In this document: positions 11,930 to 20,495 of the stretch, in pieces
How positions within the stretch are numbered: position 1 is the stretch's first letter
Layout of the letters: the number at the start of each line of letters is the position of its first letter
Translations under genes and position numbers: made by a program
Source of the DNA: Spirogloea muscicola
Taxonomy: Eukaryota; Streptophyta; Zygnematophyceae; Spirogloeales; Spirogloeaceae
Reading direction: 5' to 3'
DNA: 47,586 bases
Assembly (NCBI GenBank): GCA_009602725.1
Contig: WELB01000079.1
Span: forward strand, 346,562-394,147
The notes under the pieces: generated by a model
What the model saw: the letters and a program-made list of their open reading frames with translations, nothing else
Database searches by the model: none
Told to the model about the DNA's origin: nothing

Positions 11930-12790
11930 CGCGGCAATGCAAAGCAAGCGCTTGGGAACGCTGTAGCGACATAGACAAACGCATACGGTAGCAGGACACA
12001 AGACCCAAAGGCACCGAGCCATCGGGAAGGGCTGCACCCTGTTCCCGGCGCCGCTGGTCAGCTTGAGATGCAGCAGCGAAAGTAACGAGGACCACCGACC
12101 CCCGTAACACCCATGGATGTCCATGGCCAGGGGGTAAAAGGTATCACCCACCGGGTGGTCCTTGTACTTGTGCAACTTCTTCTGTTCGGCCACCTTCACG
12201 GCATAGCCGGTCTCAGAAGTTACGGGGCCCTTCGTCCGGAAGCTGTCGGTTAGGACGACGTCCATGAGAAGCCGCTTGCCACCTCCCAGGGGGACGCCGA
12301 CCAGATCGACACGCCGCGTCCGAGGGACCCCGTTGCGGAGCTGGACGGGCATCACCCCGGTGCTCCTTAACGCCACTTGATATCCCGCCTCCTTGACGAT
12401 GCCATACATGGCGTCACGTAGGAGGTTGTGGGAGCCCGTGCGCTCACTGCCTTTGGCACACCTGAGCATGTGGTCACCCATGAGCACTGCATCATGCTCA
12501 ATAAGCCCACATTCACATTGGGTCACCCCTGCCAAGCACAGGGATGGTAAGCCAAGACGGCGGCGCATAGCATCGCAAAACAAAGCATTTTCCATCCGCA
12601 AGCCCGCATGCAAAGGCTAAGCGCGGAGCCACTCAGACGCTCCCAGAGACGATACAGATAGGAGCCGAGCCTGGCCTCGAGCATCCCCTTGGAGGAGACT
12701 CCGGAGATGCTCCAGTGGTTGCTCGTCTGCAGCACGGGAAAACCGCGATTGAGCCTTAACATCAGAAACGTCAGCCCAGGCAGCAAAGCT
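11930..12790 (-). pseudogene. Non-LTR retrotransposon ORF, C-terminal RLE-like part, broken
   Basis: Largest piece of the family. The minus frame runs from ~12790, crosses one in-frame stop (12614-12616, WLRA*PLHAG) and continues to about 12020, where the frame shifts before MRLSMSLQRSQALALH. In order it shows SLGASEWLRA, a GLRMEN...RRRLGLPSL block, a zinc-knuckle-like CECG...DHMLRC...ERTGSHN, RRVDLVG, then LLMDVVLTD, K..KY and PLAMDIHG. The CCHC knuckle followed by R-x-D...D-V-x-V...K resembles the restriction-like endonuclease end of R2-type and related algal elements; that is inference from motif order. No reverse transcriptase palm motif (YxDD) is present, so the copy is 5'-truncated and dead. 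Confidence 0.82.
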
Positions 12791-12794
12791 AAGA

Positions 12795-12990
12795 GAGAGA
12801 GAGAAGGGCTCGCCCATTGAGGATAGGGGCTGGAAAAAGACAGCCCAGAAAAGATGAACAAAGGACGAGAAGGGGCCAGGGGAAGTACGAAGAACAGCAG
12901 GCACAGAAAAGAGACGAAGCAGCTACGAAGCACTCAGTAACCCCTGCTAAGCAGCCTCAGGTCAGAGAATAGAGGGGCTAGCAAAGCCAG
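12795..12990 (-). mobile_element. Retrotransposon 3' end with type A tail
   Basis: On the minus strand, SDLRLLSRGY and a stop at ~12935 are followed by a tail with the hairpin GGGCTG-TCTTTTTC-CAGCCCC and CAATGGGCGAGCCCTTCTCT. It abuts the larger minus-strand fragment at ~12790. A further GGGGCTAGCAAAGCCAGCCC hairpin at 12972-12995 may belong to a separate copy. Confidence 0.75.
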
Positions 12991-13001
12991 CCCAGAAAAG
13001 A

Positions 13002-13484
13002 ATGGACATTGTCCGCCCAGCCTGCGGGGGGCCTCGGCTCATTGCCGACGTTGTCACGACTGACTGTGTAGATTCGAGGAGCGCCAAACGCTCGTCGGAG
13101 GAGGCGGGCTATGCAGTCCGCCTTGCGGCGGACGCAAAGGTACGGAAATACTCGGATTACCCGATGGCAGACGAGTTTGTCCCACTCGCCGTCGACGTAC
13201 GCGGCGCCTTTGGCACGAAATGGCTTGACCTGCTTCACCTCCTTGCGCGGCGTGCAGCGGCCCGCCGCCACGGGCGGCAGGGCGAGCAGCCTGGCTTCAA
13301 TGTCGCCGGGTCCCTCGCTCAAGTCTTTCGGATGCGCTTGGCCATCTCTTGGCAGCGGTCCCTTGCCTTCGCGGTTCACTTGCGCGCAAGCCGCGCTTTG
13401 GCGGCGGCCTCTGGCTTCTGTCTGGGCGACGTCTTTCCGCCAGCTAGCTATTCAGACTTGCATCCTCTGACTAGAGGTTACTGA
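13002..13484 (+). pseudogene. Non-LTR retrotransposon ORF C-terminus, intact frame
   Basis: 160 codons open to the stop. This is the best preserved copy of the shared C-terminus: ADVVTTD, EEAGYAVRLA, AKVRKYSDYP, PLAVDVRGAFG, AGSLAQVFRMRLAIS, FAVHLRASRALAAASGF, SYSDLHPLTRGY, stop. The left part aligns with the endonuclease-like D-V-V...K..KY part of the minus copy at 11930-12790. It is truncated at the 5' side at ~13002 and cannot be autonomous. Confidence 0.85.
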
Positions 13485-13692
13485 GAGTCCCTTTTGCTGA
13501 TGTCTTAGTCCTTAGCACTCCGGCTCCTTCAGACCTTGTCCATTCCTTTGGGCTGACCTCTCCCAGCCACCAGTTAATTTGGCCGCGCGTGCTACTCCGG
13601 CTTCAGACCTTGTCCATTCCTTTTGGGCTGGCTTCTCCCAGCCACCAGTCAATCTGGCCGCGCTTGCTCTGCAGCGACTTACTCAGACTTTG
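13485..13692 (+). repeat. Type B 3' tails, tandem duplication
   Basis: Directly after the LTRGY stop. Two adjacent ~85-base units (from ~13525 and ~13605) each read CTTCAGACCTTGTCCATTCC, a GGGCTG...CAGCC hairpin, then CCAGTTAATTTGGCCGCGCG or a close variant. The inverse copy at 16785-16870 has one unit. Confidence 0.8.
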
Positions 13693-13945
13693 ATGTTGCT
13701 CACTCGCGGGTTTAGGGTTTAGCTTCCATATGCATCGTCTCGTGTCTAGTTGTGTATTTTTTCTTTTCGGCACCTTTTTGGGCTTTGGATATCGTCCATT
13801 CTTTTTGGGCTGGCTTGGCCAGCCCCTCTTCTCTAAGGGCGCGCCATTTTAAGAAATAATGGACAATATCCAAAGCCAAAAAAGGTGCCGAAAAGGAAAA
13901 CTGCACAACTAGACACGTGACGATGCTGAAAGGAAGCTCAGTACC
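13690..13945. mobile_element. Two retrotransposon type A tails joined tail to tail (inverted repeat)
   Basis: The left element ends SDFDVAHSRV in one frame and DLMLLTRGF in the other, with its stop region altered at 13708-13722, then a plus-oriented tail (13722-13830). The right element is the mirror image: stop TGA at 13940-13938 of LTRGY on the minus strand, tail to ~13850. The arms share CATCGTC, TGTCTAGTTGTG, TTCGGCACC, TTTGG and TGTCCATTCTT blocks over ~75 bases. The spacer contains the palindrome GGGCTGGCTTGGCCAGCCCC. Confidence 0.8.
13708..13722 (+). repeat. Short interstitial TTTAGGG telomere-like motif
   Basis: GGGTTTAGGGTTTAG, two units of the plant/green-alga telomere repeat, sits exactly where other copies have the TAC-stop junction of LTRGY. 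A second hint is GGGTTTAGGGA at 14355-14365. Confidence 0.6.
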
Positions 13946-14380
13946 CGCGAGTGAGCCCCTCACCCCCCTCACCTCGAGCACCATTGAACACCCAACGACG
14001 TGCTTGCCAAAGCCGTTGAAAGTAGGAACAGCCCTTCGGACCTTGTCACCTTATTCCGGGCTGGCTGTTTACAGCTCTTGCCTTTTAATGAAAAACGTGT
14101 ATTTGGAACAAACGAAGGCCAAATGGCCAAAGTACAAAGGCAAGCACATCACGTACATGATCTACAGCAGATTGACCCGCTCAGTAACCACGGGTCAATA
14201 CTTGAAGGTCGCTAATCGATGCCTGAATACTAGATGGCAGATACGAAGCCTTAGGGAGCACTTTCTTTTTCACAGACTTCGCCCCCTTTTGTAAGGAACC
14301 TCGCCCTACACACGCAGTTAGGGTGAGCAGTCCTTCTTGAGTTCGGCTGTAGGGGTTTAGGGACCAACCCACTACACAGG
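13946..14380 (-). mobile_element. Retrotransposon 3' end remnant
   Basis: On the minus strand QASISDLQVLTRGY with stop TGA at 14183-14181, followed by a GGGTCAATCTGCTG tail and a segment with AAGGCCAAATGGCC (14111-14135). The 14105-14253 stretch is repeated nearly unchanged at 16283-16430. A plus-strand core (TTCGGACCTTGTCACCTT, GGGCTGGCTGTTTACAGC) lies at 14036-14075. Confidence 0.75.
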
Positions 14381-15330
14381 CAAAGCACTAGCGCATAGGC
14401 GCAGCGGAAGACAGGCCCCGTGGCGCCGCCGTCCGGCGGCGACTCCACCTCCTGGGCGCAGGCCGGCGCAGCAGGCCCCGCAACAAGGTGCGGCGGCGGC
14501 TGCGGCGGCGAGCAGCGGCAAGGCTGCTCCTGGGCTTCACCGGCTCGAACTCCCCCCCGAGCCTCAGCCCCCAAGGCTCTTCGTGCTTCCCCGTGCCACC
14601 CCCCCCTCCAGGAAGAAGTGCTCTCCCAATGAGGGCAAGGGCTGTGAGAAGCCAGCCCGAAAAGGGCTGTGAGGGGGTCGGCCCAAGGCCTGCCCTTGCG
14701 GGCGGGCCCAATGGTCCCCCCCTGGCAGGGTGGAACCTGGCGAGGGATATTTCTGGACGGGCGGCCACTTGCCCGGCAAGCCAGCCCGCCACCTGGCGGG
14801 CCCACTTGTCCCAAATAGCCGGTCATGTAACGCCAACAGAGCCATGTGGCTTAACCAAATGGCTGGTTCATTACACCTTTGGATGAGCTTACGCCTTCTA
14901 GTGTAAGCAATGAAAGAAGTGGCTCTCCCAAAGGGGGCAAGGGCAAAGGCCGTGAGAGGCCAGCCCGAAGTGAAGAATGATTCTTCCAGAAGAGGGCGAT
15001 GGCTACATTTGTGAAGTAGCCAGCCAGAATAAAAGTGATGTACAAGGAATGATAATGCCCAAAGAAATGTACAAGGTCTAGAAGGGCCAGACGGCACAAA
15101 AAATAGATATAAGACACTACTCTCCATGATTTCTGCAAGTGGGGAGGCACTCGATGATTATGTGTTATCAGCAAGTGCAGATCAGATGAAGTAGAGGGCG
15201 GAAAGGCGTCGCCCTGACAACTTGGAGGCAGCAGCCAAGGCGAGGCCTGCCGGCAGTGTTTGGTGCACAGTGGTTTTCTTACATAAGTGATGAAGAGGGA
15301 ATCACAAGGTTACAATCGTGACTAGCCCGT
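14381..15330 (-). mobile_element. Decayed retrotransposon tails, no gene
   Basis: Series of minus-oriented tail cores: GGGCTGTGAGAAGCCAGCCC at 14640-14660, GGCCGTGAGAGGCCAGCCC near 14950-14970, and weaker ones near 15000. Each is preceded by a GTGGCTCTCCCAAAGGGGGC-like block. GC-rich open frames at 14390-14830 are composition artefacts. Confidence 0.55.
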
Positions 15331-16190
15331 TATACGCCGTCACAGATTCTGAAGTAAGCTTCCAAAGGCAGTAGCTGTGTAAGGCCTTGCTAGCCACGGC
15401 GGGTGCTGAGGGGGGACACACCGTGTTCACAAATATGTGGTGCTGGCTGAGATCGACCAGCCCAAGAAGAATGTGACAGTAGTTCTGAAGCAAAGTACGC
15501 CAATAGGAAGGGGCGGAAGTCATGCCAGCATGGGCAGCCGCTCCGCTTGTGAGGGCCGGACCGAGAAGAAAGCACATGTCTTCGAAAGGGAAGTCGCAAA
15601 CCTGCCAATGCCAACCTGTCATTGCCACCTGCCTGCATTCACAATCACTCTTGATGCATATACTGGAGAGCGGTTGCGGCCAACAAATGGACCAAGTCGT
15701 GGGGCGAGGTAATGAGGCTGCCGTGCTCTAGCTGCGGCCTCTGGCTTTGGTCAAGGGACTGCTTTCGGCGGCTAGTCTTTCTGACTTTTGCTGCTAAGAA
15801 GAGGTCTCAAGTGAATGGTTCATGGTACTTGCATAATGATATGTTTCAGCACTTTTCGGCCCCTTCGGACCTTGTCCTTTTCTGGGCTGGCCTCACCCCA
15901 AGGGAGAGCCACTTCTTCCTTCTTTCACCCCTGGCCTCGCCCCCTTTGGAAGAGCTCACTCTCTATCAGGACGCCCGCTCTGACAAGAAGAAGTGAGCTC
16001 TTCCATAGAAAATGCTCGCCCATAGAGAAGAGGGGCTGAGAAAGGCCAGCCCAAAAAGAATGGACAAGATCCAAAGAGCCAAAAGGTGCAGAAAAAGAAA
16101 TTCTACACAGCTAGACACTAGACGACGCAGATGGAAGCTCAGTACCCACGAGTGAGCAGCAGCAAGTCCAAGTAACTCGCAGCTGGAAAA
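15331..16190. mobile_element. Opposed retrotransposon tails, second inverted pair
   Basis: Plus-strand tail core at 15860-15950 (CCCTTCGGACCTTGTCC, GGGCTGGCCTCACCCC) faces a minus-strand type A end: tail from ~16005 to 16138 (CTCGCCCATAGAGAAGAGGG, GGCTGAGAAAGGCCAGCCC, AGAATGGACAAGATCC) and the terminus AASYLDLLLLTRGY with stop at 16141-16139. A similar tail-to-tail arrangement occurs at 13690-13945. Nothing coding was recognised at 15331-15850. Confidence 0.65.
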
Positions 16191-16985
16191 GAGGCACTCC
16201 GCCTAGACCCAGATGCAGCAGCCATAGAGCGCGGCCTGCTCGCGAGAGGACTGCATGAGCCAGGAAAATTTCGTGTATTTGAAACGAACGAAGGCCAAAT
16301 GGCCAAGTACTAAGGCAAGCACATCTATAGACCTACATAACCTACAGCAGATTGACCCGCTCAGTAACCACGGGTCAACACATAGAGGTCGCTAATCGAT
16401 ACCTGCATCCTAGATGCCAGACACGAAGCCCTTCTGCCAGCAACTAGAGCTCGCCAGGGAGCGCAGGAATGACATGCGGAAGACCTGCCCCATTGGAAGA
16501 TTCTTTCACAGCCCCAGCGGGGGCTGTGAAAGGAAGGAAGGCAAGGGCTGTGAAAAGGCAGCCTTAAAATTGAACAGTCCAAGGGGCCGGAAGGTGCCAA
16601 AACCACGCAGCTATGCAAGAGACTACAGTGAATGGGGAGCTTAGTAACCCCGAGTTAGCAGCCGTAAGTCGAATTAACTTGTAGCTGGAAAGAGGCACCC
16701 CGACGACGCCCAGAGTTAGCAGCCAAAGCGCGGGCTGCCCACATACACAAACCACCACATACAAGCAAGCGCGGCCAGATTAACTGGTGGCTGGGAGAGG
16801 CCAGCCCAAAAGAATGGACAAGGTCTGAAGGAGTCGGAGTGCTAAGGACTGAGACAGCAGTAAGCGAAACTCTCAGTAACCTCTCGTCAGTAGATGCAAA
16901 TCTGAGTAGCTAGCAGGCGGAAAGACGTCGCCCTGACGGAAGCCGGAGGCCGCCGCCAGAGCGCGGCCTGCGCGCAAGTGGACCG
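16191..16985 (-). mobile_element. Three minus-strand retrotransposon 3' ends in a row
   Basis: (1) SISDLYVLTRGY, stop at ~16363-16361, near-duplicate of 14105-14253. (2) A degenerate end at 16640-16760 (RALAANSG-like, frame broken). (3) A clean end at ~16985-16873: HLRAGRALAAASGF, GDVFPPASYSDLHLLTRGY, stop TGA at 16875-16873, then a type B tail to 16785 that ends with ACTGGTGGCTGGGAGAGGCC when read on the plus strand. Confidence 0.78.
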
Positions 16986-17322
16986 CAAAAGCTAGGGACC
17001 GCTGCAAAGAGACGGCCAGGCGCATACAACTGTGACGCCGAGCATCGTAGAGATGATTTCGCCGGCTTCATCGGGCCGTCATCAGAATGCCGCGTGGTGC
17101 ATCCCACGGCATTGGGGCGCCCGCGGATTGTGCCGCGCCCCCAAGCGTTCAAGTTTTCGAAATTCGTGTTCGAAATCACCACCACGCCCTTCCCCCCCCC
17201 AAGCCTCTCTCCTCAACCCCCGCAGTCCCGGCGCCCCCCCTCCCCTGCCCGCCATCAAAGCTGTGACCAGACCCCTCGCCCGTCCATCACCGAACTCCCC
17301 CCGCCGGAGCGCACCAGCTCAC
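16986..17322. other. GC-rich leader before the cyclin gene
   Basis: No coding feature recognised; C-rich tracts at 17190-17300. Probably the promoter or 5' UTR of the cyclin gene, but the junction at 17323 is an adapter, so its link to the gene is not certain. Confidence 0.4.
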
Positions 17323-17340
17323 AGATCGGAAGAGCACACN
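17323..17340 (+). other. Illumina adapter sequence plus N (assembly artefact)
   Basis: 17323-17339 reads AGATCGGAAGAGCACAC, identical to the first 17 bases of the standard TruSeq adapter, followed by N at 17340. The chance of a natural exact match ending at an ambiguous base is very low. The sequence on the two sides may not be contiguous in the genome. Confidence 0.95.
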
Positions 17341-17345
17341 AGCCG

Positions 17346-20300
17346 ATGTCAAGCGCGCCTCCGGAGCCCCGCCTGCGCGCGCGCATCCACGCCTGCAGCG
17401 CGGCGGCGGCGGCGGCGGAGGAGGAGGCGGTGAGCGGCCCCTCCGCCGCTGGCGATGACGGCGGCGCCATGAGGAGGACGACGCGCGCCGCCGCCAAGCG
17501 CGCTGCCATGGAAGCTGCTGGCAAGCCCGGGGGGGCTGCAGCGGCGGGGACCTCGGCGCCGCGGGACGCCCGCAGCAAGCGCCCCGCGCTGGCCGACCTC
17601 AGCAACCGGCAGAGCGTCTCGCCGGGCTCCGAGGCCCCCTCCAAGCCTCCTCCACGGCAGGTCAGCTCAGACGAAACGAGACGAGACGGTCATGCAGTGC
17701 TGCATCGACCGATGCAGCGCTAGCGCGAGCACCGGGCTCGTGACGGCCTCTCATGGGGTCCTCGACCCTTTGCCTCACCCGCGGCCGCATGGCGCCTGGC
17801 TCCAGGCAAAGGCTGGCAGCGTGTCCGTTGCATCGATCCAGCGAAGGACCGAGCAGAGCCTGCGCATCTCGTCTCTCAGCCAAACCCCCGACTGCCGAGG
17901 TTCTTGCAGCGGTCGCCCTTGCCCTCGTCGTGCCTCCTCGTCCATGGACCTCCAGCCTGGCTTCAGATCCTGCAGAAGTGGTGCAATGGAATGCATTGGC
18001 TGCTTGCTCTGACGCTGTTGTCTACATTGTTCAGCGGGCAGGTGTTGCCTTGGTGACACGAAGGTTGACCCTGCCTCTGAGCTGTGGTGGTCGCCGTCTG
18101 TCACAGACATGGAGGACGAGGACAGTGGGAGCTGGATGGTCAGTCCGTGTCACAACGACATTGACAGCAACCATGCAGATCCCCAGATGTGTACGTCCTA
18201 TGCTTCAGAGATCTACGACCACCTCCGGATCGCCGAGGTAGTTGTGCAAGAGCTCCCTAATCAGTGGACCATTTGGAGCGGTGTTCCTAGCCGCTAAGCT
18301 TGCCAGTGCTAAGAACAACTAAGATCAAGCTGGCACTTGCAGCTGCAACGAAGCAGACTCAGTTGAAGTGAGTGCACGCAAAATCGTCCTGCAGTCGTAT
18401 TGGCTTGACGCTTTCTTCGAAGGAGCTCGTCTTTGTTCAGGAGCGGCGGAGGCCCTCCATAGACTTCATGGAGACCTGCCAGCAGGACATTAATTCCAGC
18501 ATGCGGGGCATCCTCGTAGATTGGCTTGTTGAGGTGCGTCAGTGCATCTGTTGCCCTATCTAACCACGGCTAACCACACCTAAGCTAGTGATTGACGGAC
18601 ACATGTGGGCTTGCTTTGGGCCAGTGGTACGTCCCTCTGATAGTACAGTACAGCATGAGGCTGAAGATTGTGCACTTGTCATGCTCGCAAGGTGGCTGAG
18701 GAGTACAAACTTGTACCAGACACGCTCTACTTGACCTGCTCGTACATTGATAGATACTTGTCTGGCAACACCGTCCCACGTGGCCGCCTCCAGCTGCTGG
18801 GTGTGTCGTGCATGCTTGTGGCCGCGTAAGTGTCATACTGAGGCCATATTGTCTTGCCTTCTGGCAAGCACCCGCTGCCCGCCGCATTGCTCGTTGCAGT
18901 GGGCCCAAAAGTGCCTGCTGGACAATCAGCTGTATATTGTACAATTGCAACGTTGAATGTATCAACCAAGCATGAGCTGCAATTTGCCCACGTCACGGCT
19001 GACTCATGCCAGCACCTTCGTCTCCTTGAGCAGCAAGTACGAAGAGATCTACGCTCCACAGGTGGAGGAGTTTTGTTACATCACCGACAACACATATCGA
19101 AGAACTGAGGTGGATATCTCACACAAGCACAGAGGATTCACAAGCCAGCAAGTGCAGGAGCTTTGCTGTCAAGTCTGTGAATTGCTTTTGGGATTGGCTG
19201 ATGTTACCAAATTATTGCTACTGCAGGTGCTTGAGATGGAAAGAGCGGTCCTCAATCACCTACACTTTGAGCTCACAACACCGACCACCAAGAGCTTCTT
19301 GAGGTTCTTGCCTTATCATATCTTGCCCACCTGTATTGTGAAATTCAGGATACACATTACTGTCAAGAAAATCCATCCAGTCAAATTGCACAAGGGTAGC
19401 TTCTCCTTCCCCAAGTTTGAAACAGTGCTCTTCTGCAATCACTCTGAAATGCACCGCTCCATATCCTCCTTGTGCAGACGCTTCATCCGAGCTGCGCAAG
19501 CTGGCTTACGTGTACGTCATTCACCATGCCTGCTGCTCATTGGCTGCAATAGCTCATACACTCACCACCTGTATAGCTGGTGTGGTCTTCTCACAGCTGC
19601 TGCATTTTGTTGTGTGCTCAGAGAGCAGGTCTTGATACGCCTATGTTGCCCCTTTCATTATTGCCAGGTTGTGAAGCTGGAGTTGGAGTTCCTTGCTAAT
19701 TACTTGGCTGAGCTCACGCTGATGGAGTACTCGTTTCTGAAGTTCCTGCCCTCGCTAATAGGCGCTTCTGCCGTTTTCCTAGCAAGCCTCACTCTGCAGC
19801 CTGACAAGAACCCTTGGGTGAGTTCTCAGCACAAGGACGCCTGAGTTCACAAAATCTTGCTGTGTTGCCGAATTACTGCACTTATGACAATGACAGGCTT
19901 CCGAGCAATGTCCGAGCAATCTTTCCCCTTCTCCGATATAGAGATTGCAGTATCTAGGAATGCGCTGTCAGTGCTGATTGCTGGAGTTGCTGATGGTGCT
20001 GTGTGCTACAGACCCCAACACTGCAGCACTATTCTCACTACAAGCCATCAGACCTGCGGGAGTGTGTCATAGCACTGCACGCACTGCAGATGAACAGCAG
20101 AGGCTGCCAATTGCCAGCCATACGAGAAAAGTACCGGCAGCACAGAGTACACAACTGCCATGCTTTGTTGCCAATTGTATATGCCTGCTGCTTTAGTCAT
20201 GGAACAAAACAGTTTGCTTGTACTCAATGCAGATTGAGCTTCAGTTTCTTTGCATCTGATCAAGGATAGCATAGCAAAGCAAAGAAAGAGCCGGCTGAAG

Positions 20301-20495
20301 TACATGTGTACTAGCAGAGGGAATTTGGGTCAGGCTTCACTCGGCATGCATGTGGAGTTGGAAAGGTGGTGCAAACAATTACAACATGGCTTATGTGCCC
20401 TGCTTGTGCAGTTCAACTGTGTCTCGAGCCTCACTCCTCCCAGCACCCTCTCTTCAACACTCTTTCAAGACCTTCTAGAAGATGCTACAGGCTGA
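17346..20495 (+). CDS. A-type cyclin (mitotic/S-phase cyclin)
   Basis: Regulatory subunit of cyclin-dependent kinase, about 424 aa in ten exons that keep frame: 17346-17660, 18064-18237 (left border weak), 18441-18533, 18692-18825, 19031-19109, 19227-19303, 19478-19511, 19668-19817, 20012-20146, 20412-20495. A destruction box RPALADLSN (RxxLxxxxN) lies in exon 1, for APC/C-mediated degradation. DIDSNHADPQMCTSYASEIY precedes the cyclin box, which has MRGILVDWLVE, EEYKLVPDTLYLTCSYIDRY, RLQLLGVSCMLVAASKYEEI and EEFCYITDNTYRR. The C-terminal cyclin fold has LEFLANYLAELTLMEYSFLK and REKYRQHR. These match plant cyclin A2/A3 blocks, not B-type ones (no HLKFK-like signature). The start 17346 lies 6 bases after the N that ends the adapter, so the true N-terminus may lie upstream or be lost; MRRTTRAAAKRAA (17469) is an alternative start. 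Confidence 0.92.

Noticed and set aside
12523-12933. 136-codon minus-strand frame rich in Leu/Phe as a membrane protein
   Set aside because: It is the retrotransposon type A tail plus an out-of-frame reading of the ORF fragment.
14251-14886. Overlapping 130-190-codon frames as genes
   Set aside because: Open in several phases and both strands because of GC richness; the region is made of tail repeats.
13484-16985. CRISPR-like or satellite array
   Set aside because: Repeats are irregular in spacing and orientation and each joins a retrotransposon ORF end; there are no unique spacers of even length.
17346-20495. B-type cyclin
   Set aside because: Blocks such as SKYEEI followed by APQVEEFCYITDNTY and LEFLANYLAELTLMEY fit A-type; the HLKFKLVG-type B signature is absent.
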